Assembly: GCA_037179335.1 (NCBI GenBank)
Contig: JAKZHN010000005.1
Span: 930,001-994,000 of the forward strand
Source of the DNA: Cyclaneusma minus
Taxonomy: Eukaryota; Ascomycota; Leotiomycetes; Marthamycetales; Marthamycetaceae
DNA: 64,000 nt
Reading direction: 5' to 3'
Below the pieces are notes generated by a model. It was not told the origin of the DNA and ran no database searches. It was given only the letters and a program-made list of their open reading frames with translations. The translations under genes were made by a program, and so were the position numbers. Below are positions 21,672 through 33,780 of this stretch, in pieces. The stretch's first letter is position 1, and the number at the start of each line of letters is the position of its first letter.

Positions 21672-24283
21672 AGCGAGGGTGTTGTAAGTGCTCTATCCTG
21701 CGCAAACCCGGGAATGGCTTGGCTAGGAGCACTTAGATACCCGACGAGTATGCGATTCTGCGTTTCTTGGGCAAACTTGCCGCAGGTAGTCAGTCGGCGC
21801 AATGTCACGGTCCAGGAAGGTCGTCGTTGCCGTGTCGAAGTCGGTCTATCGGCCAGATATTTTCGGATTAGTCAGCAGCTCGGCCCTTGAAATTTTGACC
21901 TAGCCTGATACACAATCGATATGGCGCCGGCCAGAAATGCCCAAAAATCTACAGACCTCCCACAACACACAGGTATACGAAGTCTCGAAGCATGTACTCA
22001 TCGGAGAACCTTTCCTCTGATACGTGGAACCCGCCGACGGGCCTTTTCGACATTTGAGTGCAAAGACACGGCTTTGCCAGTTCCTGCGTGCTGTTCCGAC
22101 TCAGCGAAATCGCATCTTTTCCCATGCTGACGCATCTCGGCACCGACATATGAAGGCATTTATGAGGCGTCGAGCCTTGCGAGAATCTCCTTCGTTCAAT
22201 GTCTGTCGAACGCTGCATACGTATGTTGGAGCAGCCTTCAGCCCTGCACGGAGATGGCAAGTCCTTGAGTGACGCAATCTCAATTCTCCCGTCTTCTTGA
22301 CCGAAGTCGAAGATCAGATGAACCAGATCGCAGCGGCATGACAACATTGAAAGGGAAGACCTTCGTGAAGATCCAAACGACCAAACTGGCAAACATGAGG
22401 CACACTGATATATCAACTTCAGATCATGGTTCTACCTCAGACTCGCTCAACCTATCAACTATACTTGACGGCTTCACCTGGCATTTCTGTCATCACGCGA
22501 TCCTCTTGATATACAGTCACGTGCACGACCCTGTTAGTTTTATGAGCACGGCAAGATGAGACGAGCGAGCTCGACTGGATTCTCGCCGCTTTTCCAATTG
22601 CCCGCCACTTCTACAACTGCACATTTTCCAACTCCACGCCCTTCAGAAGCGAAAGAAACTCTATCTGGACGTGGCTCGATCTCTCCAGCGATGCTCCAAC
22701 AACCAAGAAAGCTTCCAGCCTCGTGAAGCTAATTCCCTTCAAGCTGGCTGTTAGCTCTGCTATCCACAACTTACCCATCCTTTGGTCCATGGCCCCGTAT
22801 CCACGTTTGTTGATGTCTCAACGCCCGGTGGGTATTCCTTCAACCACTCGATGCAAGATCCAAAGCACGGGCACGGCCTCTAACCACAAGTCCGGTCTTC
22901 CCCACAATCCACTAAAGGAAAGTTCGGCGATGCGGAAGGTTGGCGTTGAAACTCGATTGTGTGGAGATGTGGAGATGTGGGGAAGCGGACGGAGCGGGGC
23001 TACTAAGGTTGGCTGGCGGGTGACGGCTGGCCACGAATCCGTCTTGACTCTCGAAGCTTGATACGACTTTGGATGCTTTCAGCCACTCATATGACAAGAG
23101 AAAGCCTTGTTTGGTCGTTTTGATGAGGCTATAACTCTGGATGATGGAATGCGTCGGCTTACTGGATATGGGGATCCAATGGCAGGTTGATGTCTCACAA
23201 CAGACTTCGAATCTCTGTCTACCCTGGTACGTTGTATTATGCAACCTCACTGCATTGGGTTTTGCTTCAAGGATTTCCTATGGCTCCTTTAAGGATACTG
23301 AAAGGGCTCGTGACGCAGCACTTCCGCGCTGTGCTGCCCGAAGGGAGATGATGATAGGTGAAGAATAGGTATTTGGACCTTTGAACATGACAATGTGATT
23401 CAGGCACCATAGCCTAGCTAGTTAGTAAGTACCCTGCAGCTCACCAATCACTGATGCTACTCTGTTTGAGACACTATGCTTTTTCATTTTTCATTTCTCG
23501 AATCGAGATACGTCATTTGAAGGAACTCGCTTTCCAAAAGCCACTTCGGCGTGAACTGATGCGAGAGACCGATTTCTTATCAACTGTTACCGAGGATCAA
23601 GCATCTATATTCCAGGAAGCTCAGCTGGACTCTTTTCGGGGTATCTCATGCCTGTGGATTCCCTTGTGTGCTTTTGAAACCGGTCTAGTGGCCGCAGCTG
23701 CAATTGAAGTGTCAAGCAGCCATTCGCGTCAACGGCTTTCCCCACCTTTCACAAAGTCCTCTCGGTTGGACATGGAGTCCAGGCCAAAAGTCCAGGGCTT
23801 GGGGAAGCGCTAACGGCCATATAAGCAATGAGATTGGATATATATCGACCGCTTGAGCGCTTAGCGGGAATTATCCCGGCAGATGGACTCAATCGAGTAG
23901 TACAGTGCTGATCGATCTCCACCCGCGGATGCGGACGTCAACCTCCCATCATGCTGCGGAGAGAAAGGCGCTACCTTCGCGCCCTGCGGAGGTGCGAACA
24001 TCCACCATTACGCCACTCAGCACTTGGCTGATCTGTTGACTACTTGTCGTACTGACTAAGAAATTGTTAAATTTTATGTTTGCCTCCAACTTTTAGCCTC
24101 GTCTTGGACCGAAGGAAGTTTTGTGAGCCACCCTGGTGTTTCCTCTACTTAATATACCCCGCTCCCCCATTGCTTGCTCCTTCCTCTCTCCATATCTCCC
24201 AACCACAACAACTCACTCTCTTCTCTCACTTCCATACACTCGATTATACCCCAAATCCAATTGTATTGCAGTCAAATTTCACA
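21672..24283. other. Intergenic region between telobox and aldehyde dehydrogenase genes
   Basis: No supported gene. The longest frame (21949-22416 minus, 155 codons) shows no motif. The last ~130 bp (about 24150-24283) form a pyrimidine-rich plus-strand tract with a TACTTAATATACC element, typical of promoters and leaders of well-expressed fungal genes. Confidence 0.5.
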
Positions 24284-25891
24284 ATGACTTCCGTTCAGCT
24301 TGAGACGCCATCTACTGGCAAATACACCCAGCCCACCGGACTGTGAGTTTCTTACCCCGCATTCCCCAGATATACCCCGCGTTCTCGCCACTGACTTCAT
24401 TCTAGCTTCATCAACAACGAGTGGGTCAAAGGTGTCGACGGACGAACATTCGAAGTCATCAACCCATCCGACGAGAAAGTCATCTGCTCCGTTCACGAGG
24501 CTTCCGAGAAAGATGTCGATATTGCTGTTGCCGCTGCACGAAAGGCCTTCAACGGTCCATGGAGACAGGAGACCCCAGAGAACCGAGGCAAATTGCTCAC
24601 GAACCTGGCAAATCTCATTGAGAAGAACCTAGATCTTATTGCTGCCGTCGAGTCGTTAGACAACGGCAAGGCTTTGTCCATGGCCAAGGGTGATATTGGC
24701 ATGGTGGTCGGTTGCTTGAGATACTATGGTGGATGGGCAGACAAGATCGAGGGTAGTGTCATTGATACCAACCCAGATACCTTCACATACACAAAGAAGG
24801 AGCCCGTAAGTGATATTTCAGACGATCCCCAATTGCACAAATATTAATTCGAACCACAGATTGGTGTTTGCGCTCAAATCATCCCCTGGAACTTCCCAAT
24901 GCTCATGTGGGCATGGAAGATCGGTCCCGCTATCGCCACCGGTAACGTCGTCGTTTTGAAGACCGCTGAGCAAACCCCCCTCTCCGCCTTGGTTGCCGCA
25001 AGCCTCATCAAGGAGGCTGGTTTCCCTCCAGGAGTCATCAACATCCTCTCCGGTTTCGGTAAAGTTGCTGGTGCCGCCCTCTCATCCCACATGGACGTTG
25101 ACAAGATTGCCTTCACCGGCTCCACTGTTGTCGGCCGTCAAATCATGAAGGCTGCAGCTGGCTCCAACCTGAAGAAGGTTACTCTTGAGCTCGGTGGCAA
25201 GTCACCCAACATTGTCTTCAACGACGCTGATATCGAGCAAGCGATCTCCTGGGTCAACTTCGGTATCTTCTTCAACCACGGCCAGTGCTGCTGTGCCGGA
25301 TCCCGCGTGTATGTGCAAGAGGGCATTTACGACAAATTTGTTGAGGCCTTCAAGCAGCGCGCCATGAAGAACAAGGTCGGAGACCCATTCGCCGAGGACA
25401 CCTTCCAAGGACCTCAAGTTTCCCAGCTGCAATACGACCGCATCATGGGCTACATCGAGGAGGGTAAGAAGGCCGGTGCCAAGGTTGAGACTGGTGGTGG
25501 GCGTCACGGAGACAAGGGATACTTCATCCAGCCCACCATTTTCTCCAACGTCACCGAGGACATGAAGATCATGCAAGAAGAGATCTTCGGCCCCGTCTGC
25601 TCTATTGCCAAGTTCTCGACCGAAGAGGAGATTCTCAAGACTGCCAACTCGACCACCTACGGTCTTGCCTCGGCTGTGCACACGAACGACTTGAACACTG
25701 CTATTCGCGTGGCTAACGGACTTCGTGCTGGTACTGTCTGGGTTAACTCGTACAATCTGCTTCATCACCAGGTTCCATTCGGTGGCTACAAGGAGTCGGG
25801 TATTGGACGTGAGCTTGGTCTGCAGGCGCTGGATAACTACACGCAGACCAAGTCTGTGTCGATTCGCTTGGGAGGTGCTCTGTTCGGTTAG
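24284..25891 (+). CDS. aldA: NAD(P)-dependent aldehyde dehydrogenase (aldA/Cla h 10 type)
   Basis: Exons 24284-24342, 24406-24805 and 24860-25891 encode 496 residues, the usual length for fungal aldA-type enzymes. Introns of 63 nt (GTGAGT, CTGAC, TTCTAG) and 54 nt (GTAAGT, CCACAG) join TGL-FINNEW and KKEP-IGVCAQ in frame. Recognisable parts are the cofactor-binding IIPWNFP and FTGSTVVG, the general base Glu263 in VTLELGGK, the nucleophile Cys297 in HGQCCCAGSR and the C-terminal PFGGYKESGIGRELG. The enzyme oxidises aldehydes such as acetaldehyde to acids, feeding ethanol and other C2 use, probably in the cytosol since no presequence is seen. Close homologues are known mould allergens. Codon use is strongly biased to C/G-ending codons, consistent with high expression. 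Confidence 0.96.
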
Positions 25892-27183
25892 GCTTTTTAT
25901 TTGTAGGCTTGGGAAGGACAGCGTTATTTTTTATGGAAGGGATTGTTTGTGTATATCATGAAGCGGTCTTGAAATGCCAATGTTCAATTTTCGAAAACTC
26001 GAGGCTTCTCTATATCTCCCCCCCATAATGGTGACGAAATTTGAATAGAATGAGATGAAGGTGCTCCCCTGGCTCAAGTAACTTCAGGCTCACCATCGAT
26101 GATGATGATAATAATATGCCACACGAGGTAGCCCCATTGAAGGGTTTTTAAATAAATAGGAATATTTCTAGTGATCGAAAATAGTCGCAAGTCGTATTCT
26201 CAGCACACAAGAATTGTTACCACTAGATAGATACCCAGGTACCTTGATCAAGTGTGTGATGGGACTGTAGGACTTCACAGGCTCCCCCTCGTTTCGTGTT
26301 CCCCAGCTTAATCAACTCAACGGCACCTCAAAATCAACGCCAAGCCACTTATGTTGCTCCCGACTATTCGAATATCAGTCCGAATCAATCTTCGAGGGCT
26401 TTTTATCTCCACTAGTTCTGAATCCAAATAACTGCCGACTCAGCTATGTGAACACAATTCTCTAGATAATTCCTCTTGTCAGAAACAAATTTTCAATTTC
26501 TTGCAGACAACATTGATTGAACTCACAAGCAAGAACACGATGACGCTCAATCCCAAAGCCCAGCCAATGCAAATGCGGGGTTTATCGTCGATAAGCCATC
26601 CCACGCCATTCCCCTTCCGCAAGCATCGAGCTTCTTTTGACCACGAGATCCATCCCTCGCTCCAATCACGTCGCCAACCTCCCAAACTCTCTCGTCCGGT
26701 CTCCAGCTCGAGTCCATCGCAAGCAGCTATCCGTCATGTTGCTTTCCACTAGTGTCGCAACCGCTCTCGAGCTCCTCGGACGAACAAACTCCGCAGCAGT
26801 TAGAGCCGTTGGCCCAAACCGTTTGCAAGCTCTTGACCATCCACCGTGCACTCAGTCGGCGAGTCTAGAGCTGAGATCTGACTTCCCGACCATGCCGCCA
26901 AACACAAAACCAAGAGGTATGTGACGCCACGAAGGGAGCTGGTAGCTCTGCTAAGACGCTGAATGCTGTCATGCTGGCTGGGCGTAGTAGAGCTATAAGC
27001 TGCACGCTCCCGGAGCTGTGCTTTTTCTTTGTTTGTTCAATTGTTCTTTACGTGTGCAGTTATTTCTGTTTCGTCTGAGCGGATTGATTTCTGCCTGGCT
27101 TTTGATTCTGAGACACCCAGGTGGAAATCCACTTGAATAATTGCAGAGCTGGATTGAGAATTGGTGGAAGGAACGCCGAAACT
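25892..27183. other. Intergenic region, no supported gene
   Basis: Short frames only. A minus-strand frame at 26479-26685 has a hydrophobic run but no start context or splice support. A small ATGATGATGATAATAATA run lies near 26098. Confidence 0.5.
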
Positions 27184-29624
27184 ATGGCAATGGCTTCACG
27201 AGCTTCGCTGCTCTCTTCTGCTCTATTTGCTTTCAGTAGTCTGAGTCCAGCAAATGCTGAAACGGTATGGGGTGCCGTGGTGTTTGCTACCCACGGAGAA
27301 CGGGGTACTGGAGGGGATACATCTCTCACTCCTCTCGGTGCAAACCAGGTATGTCATTTTCCAAGCCTCGTAATGTTTGATCTTCGTCCCCAAAAAGCTC
27401 TCCTCAGTCAATTGCTTCCCTTTTGGGCCAAACATTCGAACTTGCTCCTTTTCCCGAATCTCCCGAATCCCAAGCATCAAAGTGCAGCAATCACTAAAAC
27501 CACTTCACAGATCTACTCAGCAGGCTCAACCATCCGCTCACGTCTGATCCAAGGCCCTGCCAATAGCAACATTACATTCTCCTCGCCGATCAGCGGTATT
27601 TCCACGGACGTGATAGATAATAGTCAAATCTCTGTGTTGACTACCGACGCTGAATTCCTAGCGTCCTCGGCACAGGCTTTCATGCAAGGCCTGTATCCGC
27701 CGCTGGGAGTTGCCTATTATGATGATCAGGCACTGCTCTCAAATGGGACTGTGTCGGAGTCTCCGTTGGGGAATTATCAGTATCCCAATATTGAGGCTGT
27801 GTCGTCGCTGGATTACAATGGTATCTGGTAAGTGACTCTTCTTTACAATATTCGTGATGAGTGTGTCGATTGCTTCTTGTTTTCAGAGTGACTCACTGGC
27901 TATTGGGGGAGCTGGAGCTGTTTCGATAGCATCCGATTATCTCGGAAATCCTGGGTTGATGAAGATGTACCAAGTACTGGGATCGCTTCAAATCGAGGAT
28001 GCTTTCTCAAGTCATGTCACTGTCTCAAACCGCTTCGCGTGTTCCAACTTTCCCAAGCTTTCTATTCCCAGCATCATCTTCTACACCGAATTTCTCACAG
28101 CAAAAATTCAACTAACACCCCCAACAGGGTCGCAGGATCCGACGAGTGCCTGACCTATGAAGTTTCCAAATCCGCCTACCTCAACTCCCCCGAATTCGAA
28201 GCCGTCTACACCGAGTCCCTCCCCTTCTACAAAAACCTCTCCACAAACACCAGCATCTTCGGCTCCGAACACGTCTCCATCACCTACACAAACGCCTTCG
28301 AACTCTACAAAGATGCCCTTTATCAAAGCTACCACAACCCCAACATCTCCATCTCAGACCGCGATCTCCAAACCCTACGTTCTTACGGCAATCTTTGGGA
28401 ATACTCCACCAACACCTTACCACATACCATGATCAACGACGACTCGAAAGAATCCTCAAACAGCATCCGCACCATCGCAGGCCAAACGCTCGCAGCACGC
28501 GTCTATAACCAGATGTCAGAAAATGTGCAGAATGCGGGTATGGCGCAAGACTCGCTCTCCATAATGGTAGGAATGCACAAACCGCTTTTGTCGTTCTTTA
28601 ATCTTGCAGCGCTGGATACTTGGAATGAGGATTTCATGGCTCCGCCGAATGATGCTTCGACTGCGGTGTGGGAGCTCTTTAGCAATGATGCATATGATGA
28701 GCAGAGTAATGGGACGTATCCGGAGGCGGGAGATTTGTGGGTTAGGTTTTTGTTTCGGAATGGGACAGAGGGGAGTGAGCCGTTGAGGAGCTATCCGATG
28801 TTTGGGAGGGGAAATGCTAATTCCGAGTGAGTTCTTTTCTGCCCCCTTTGCCCGAGCCGTGAGGTGCTCGTTTATACGAGAAGAGAATGTGGAGATGGGA
28901 TCTGGAACTGAGTACTGATATTAGATTTAGTATGCGCTGGGACGAGTTCGCCACCGCTATGGAAGGCATCATGCAATCCAGCGTCAGCAACTGGTGTGAA
29001 GCCTGCGATGCTGTCAGTCTGTACTGCGCCGCCTTTGCTGCAAACCATGCCGACGCCGACCCGTCTTCCTCCTCTGGCTCCTCCTCATCCTCTCCATCAC
29101 GCCAATCATCGGACAAGCACCTGAATCCATACGTAGCTGGCGTCATCGGCGCCGTCACTGCACTAGCAGCCGTAGTCGTCTTCCTCGGTGGCCTAGCCAT
29201 AGGCGGCGGTTTCCGCTTCTCTCGACGTGAAGGAGGTGGAACTGGCCTGGGATTAGGTGGTGTATTGGGAGCAGCAAGGAGGAAGAGTAGTCTGGGCGGT
29301 TTCAAGGGGACTGAGAAGATGGCTAGCGATGTGGATGTTAGCTTGGCGAACGCGGGCGTGGGTCCTGGGAATGGAGGAGGAGCTGTGGGGAGGCACGAGA
29401 GGATGGGGAGCTGGGAGATGGGTGATACGAGTGGGAACTCAAAGAATATGGATGAAGGGGGCTGGCGGACGGAGAGGATGTCGGGGGCTACGCTGAGTGG
29501 GGAACAGGGGAGTTTGGGGGGCATGATGAATGGGGTTGGGAATGGGAAGGGAGGAAGGGAGGTGGATGATGATGGGGTGAGTTTTGTTGGGCGGGAGCCG
29601 ACGAAGATTGAGGATCGGGTTTGA
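27184..29624 (+). CDS. Secreted/membrane-anchored histidine-phosphatase-like protein
   Basis: Exons 27184-27348, 27511-27827, 28128-28826 and 28925-29624 encode 626 residues. Introns are 162 nt (GTATGT...TTCACAG), 300 nt (GTAAGT, branch ACTAAC, CAACAG) and 98 nt (GTGAGT, CTGAT, ATTAG). They join GANQ-IYSAGS, NGI-W-VAGSDEC and NSE-FSMRWDEF. Residues 1-26 form a signal peptide ending ANA. The fold is that of the histidine acid phosphatase/phytase branch: TPLGANQ, C-rich SNWCEACDA, several NxS/T sites. A Ser-rich stalk leads to a membrane helix at about 463-488 and a Gly-rich cytosolic tail. The catalytic RHG is replaced by THG (His37 kept, Arg lost) and the distal motif reads GMHKP. Activity is therefore uncertain and a non-catalytic cell-surface role is possible. 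ATG 27190 is an alternative start. Confidence 0.85.
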
Positions 29625-32065
29625 TGTTTTTTTTTTAATGGTTTGTCTGTGGGGCTAAGGTGCGAGGAAGACTGTTTTTTACGAATTGTGGCGTCTGGGG
29701 AATAGCCAGGGGCGCTTTCATGACTCTCCTTTTGATATTCCGAATAATTGGGGCGCTGGAGGATGAGGATTGAAAATTTCAAATCTGGCAGGCGTTTTCT
29801 TGGTGAAGGACGCGGAAATTTTGGGGGATGAGAGAAGGACGGCGAAAGATGAGATATTGGTCTAGACGGACTGGCAATATACCCTTCGTTTTACTGAAGT
29901 ATGTGGTACCGCTGCGGCGCTGAGTCCGGAGTGAAAAGTGTGACCGATCATTTATTCAGGTCTGGGTGATATATAGGCCCAGTTTGCAGCAAAGATCAAT
30001 GCGCCAAGTGGTGTAATTTTGGCCACACACCCGATTCCTGGCTTCTATCAAGGAATAGAAGAAAGTCTCGTTAGTCGTTTGGGCTGGCAGCTCTCTCGAT
30101 CCGACCTCTCGGAATCCGTGAAACGGGATAAACGGCATAGAGAAGCTGGGATATGAGAAGGATTGTGCGAGATGGCAGGCTTTTCAGGGGTTTGAGAGGA
30201 TGTTTTTTGATGATTGGTTCCCGAATGGCGATGAGGGAATTAGCGTCAGCTGGACACTGTGTAGGTACTGTGTAGGTACTGTGTATTGTGTGTGATGGAT
30301 GGCGAGACCGCGAGACCGTGGGGACGAGGAAGATTGTTTGGGGATGTGCGGAAACTGCGAATATTGATGGAGTATGTGGATGGATGGGTAGATCTGGCGA
30401 CTGCTGGATTTTGGTGCTAAGGAGTAAGGCTCGGGTTTCCTAGTTCTTTTGCCGAATCCTGCCCATCCACATCAGTTTCTCGAAACGTGGTGATATTTTA
30501 GGGTGCGCTCGTGTGCCATTGTATTTGGCTGTCGACTTTTCGGCGATTGCTTCGCTGTTATCGAAGCCTGCGGCTCTGAGAGCATTCGCGTCTGTGACCT
30601 TTTTGGAAGCCTGGCAAGATTTCTTGCAATTAGTCGTGAATGAAATACCTGGAGTGGAGATGACGGATGACTCGGTTACGTTGGATCAGCCGGCCCCTTG
30701 CTGCCTGGACTTAGTGATGGGGAAACTTCAAACTCCTCGGGTGGGTGGTATCCGGAGATTAGAACGGGGCGTAGGACGGGTCGTAGAATGGGTCGCACAG
30801 CTCTTCGAGCTCGGCAAGGTCTGCGCCGCTGCTGGTTCCAGTGGCAAGAGTTGAGGGACGAGTCGTGGATTTCGTCGACAATGAGCTACGTATGCGCTGC
30901 TGCTGGTATCGGTGGCAGGTGGGTTTGAGTTGGAGATGCGAGGGGGATTCTTGCTGGGGATCCTGGGGGGTTGAATAGAAGACTAGACTGGCGCCATATG
31001 GGCCGTGACTTCACTTTCAGGGCTGATTCACATCTTGCAAGAAATTGTCCATGGCATCTCTTGGTGGATGTCGCAGAGACGACTCTCCGCTGAGGATTTC
31101 GACCCAGCTTGTATCTAAGTCGTGGTTTGACAAGGTCAACAAGTATTTCTAGCCTTACCATCAGATTCTTGAAGAGTGTAGCTGGTTCTCTGCGTTTCTG
31201 TAATATTTTTTGCCTTATCGAGAGCTCGCCATGTGGTAGCTCTTTGGCCTCAGAGATGAAATCCTGTAAGCCTTTGGCAAGTGATTGAAAAATACTTAAC
31301 TCGCGGAATTTCACAAAAGAAGAATCTTGTTAAAAGGAAGTCTTGGGAGCTGGGAAATCGACTTCAGTTGAAGAAAGTTGCTCGGATCAAACATATGTGT
31401 TTTGGTTCGTAAGATGTCCTTGGATGAGAGAGGACGGCTTGGATCGAAGAGATTAATTTGAAGTAAAGATTAGTGCTTGAAGCGAGAACAGTGCCACAGT
31501 TACCTGGAATAGAATGATTTGAAAACGACTTGAAATGGGTGCAAGTACTGGAGTGATTGCAATTGTTCGGGTCAGATTCCACTTCTAGATTTTCACGGTT
31601 CCGAGCTTTGCAGCAAGATCGCTGATCCCCTAGTTCAGTATCAAGGGTCCGTCTGCAGCTTGAGTGTTCTCTTTCGTATTCCACTTCAGAGTTCGAGAAG
31701 CTCAATCTGCCAACTGATCCAGGTGGCAACAGTTTCTCGAGAACATTGATACTTTGACGTCTATTGAGTCTTTCGAATCAAAGTCCCCAACGATATCTAC
31801 GGCAGGCTGGAGTAAAAGTTTGAGTCGGCCAGCAAAGCATCACTCGAGGAATCTTTGATAGTTGAAAAGTTGGCGCTCTTGAATGAAGATGCAGGCACGC
31901 TTTCCGTTACGCAGCCCAATCTAAGTGAAGAAACGCTGAGTACCTTCATATCAGCTTCGAAGCAAGACACAGGTCTGTTCGGTATAACAAGGGATGCTGC
32001 AGGGCAGCAAAAAATATGCTTACATGTCATTAGATTCCAAATCGATTGTGATAGCTAAAGTCAAC
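29625..32065. other. Gene-poor region, left part of the repeat-rich block
   Basis: No gene is supported. Frames at 30513-30854 (plus) and 30886-31314 (minus) exceed 100 codons but have no domain, no splice signals and conflicting strands. A short TGTGTAGGTAC repeat (three units) lies near 30258-30287. Confidence 0.5.
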
Positions 32066-32735
32066 CCAGATGATTGGGAATAAATCAAGCAACTGGGAGT
32101 AAGCCAAGTAAGTGGGAGCAATTCAAGTGATTGGGAGTAACCCGAGTAATTGGGAGAAATCCAAAGAACTGGGAATAATCCAAGTAATTAGGAAAGCTCC
32201 AAGTAATTGGGAATGGTCCAACTGACTGAGAAATCCAAGTAAATAAGATCAATCCAAGTGATTTGAAGTTTGGAATAATCCAAGTAATGTGGAATAATTC
32301 AAGTAAGTGGGAATAATCGAACAAGTGGCTGGGAATCAACCAAGTGGCGGGAGAGAGAGTCTAAGGAGTTGCAAGTAGCTTAAGCAATTGGGAGTACTTC
32401 AAGGTGCCCGGAATTAGTCCAAGTGACTGGGAATCGTCCAAGTAACTGAAAAAAATCAAAGTAATTGGGAGAAATCCAAGTAATCGGAATCCAAGTAGTC
32501 GGGAGAGTTCCAAATGATTGAGAGGAATTCAAGCTGCTGGAATGAATGCAAGTGATCAAGAATAGAGCAGGTGATCATCAATCACCAAACTCATTCTGAA
32601 TTCACCGGGTACTTAGAAGAAGATCAAATTTCATGAGATGAATTAAGCGGGCACGAATGATCCGAAGTGATCAGGAGCGGTCCAAGTAATTAGGAATGAC
32701 CGAAATGTTTGAGAATAGACCAGGTGATTGGAGGA
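32066..32735. repeat. Degenerate minisatellite, ~20-21 bp unit
   Basis: About thirty diverged copies of a unit close to CCAAGTAATTGGGAATAAT fill this interval, with variable spacing. Single diverged units trail on to about 33030. A matching unit (CCCAAGTAATTGG) recurs at 63972-63984. Confidence 0.85.
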
Positions 32736-33106
32736 TACCATTTGGGTTTAGAACATGTCAGGGGCTCAGAATAGCCATACACTACGAAGGAACATGGTCG
32801 TTGATCGCTAGATCGAGTTCTTCAACACCAGTTTTACTAAGACTTCTTTCATGGCACAACAGCTGTATATTGTTTTCGGGGAATTCGGGGGGAATTAAGG
32901 CAGTTGAGAAACCATGACGCTAACCCATACTCCCAAGGTCAAGAACGTGCCACTTGCCAACTATTTACTTGGTATTCGAATGATCTGGGAAGCCCTGAAG
33001 CGTCCTTGATAAGTCGGGGCAATCCGAGTCATCTGGAGATCCCCTCATCTACTTCATGCTCGACAGCAACATCGCGGCGCCGAAGGCGCCGGCTCGCGGC
33101 AGCGGA

Positions 33107-33780
33107 GACGTGGATCAGTTCATCAACCAGGTTGGAGATTCTGTGGCTTTTTTGAGAAGCTCAGAAGAGAACGATTACTATAACATAGATTCTATAAAGT
33201 CTGCGGAAATTGTGTTAGCAAATAATCGATGGCTGGTTGGGGGTTGGGGAGAAGACTTACAAGTTCGCATATCAGAAAAGAAAAAGAAGAGGAAGGAAGA
33301 GGGACTGGACGTGCTGCAAAAAAAAACCACATGTTGTGTCACAGGACTTGGACCGAACTTCACGATGTTTGGCCTCGACCGCGGCAAAACAATTTTCCAG
33401 ACACTGGCGAAGTTCCGCGAAATTCCGCGAAATTCCGTTCCCAGAGGAAAAGTTTTGCACAGGCACAGCCGGCTGCACTGTGCTGCAGACTGGAATTCTC
33501 AGCAAACAATTTCGCCTCCACTTTTGCGCTAACGCACTAGCGCGGTTCCGCCCTCGAGCTCAAACTACTTAAGCACGTCCAGTCCCCCTTTCTTCCTCTT
33601 CTTTTTCTTTTCTGATATGCGAACTTGTAAGTCTTCTCCCCGACCCCCAACCAGCCATCGATTATTTGCTAACACAATTTCCGCAGACTTCATAGAATCT
33701 ATGTTATAGTAATCGTTCTCTTCTGAGCTTCTCAAAAAAGCCACAGAATCTCCAACCTGGTTGATGAACTGATCCACGTC
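33107..33780. repeat. Inverted repeat, 209-bp arms, ~98% identical
   Basis: Left arm 33107-33315 and right arm 33572-33780 are reverse complements differing at a handful of sites, all transitions as far as I can align. The loop is 256 bp. The arm, read in the right-arm plus orientation, contains intron-like signals: GTAAGT at 33630, GCTAACAC at about 33669, CCGCAG at about 33682. Neither a target duplication nor a transposase is visible. Confidence 0.85.

Noticed and set aside
21566..21808. 80-codon minus frame upstream of and overlapping exon 1 of the telobox gene
   Set aside because: It is out of frame with the gene, and the ATG at 21671 with its GTGAGC donor gives a continuous protein.
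26479..26685. Minus frame with a hydrophobic segment
   Set aside because: Only 68 codons, no splice partners or family match.
27854..28153. 99-codon frame as an extra exon of the phosphatase-like gene
   Set aside because: The family sequence reads directly from NGIW to VAGSDEC across it; it is intronic.
30700..31000. Minus-strand stretch resembling the SIT4 N-terminal linker (SPAR..SPTQT, LATGTSS, SPDT)
   Set aside because: The match is to a low-complexity Ser/Pro region, spans stops and frame changes, and could be chance.
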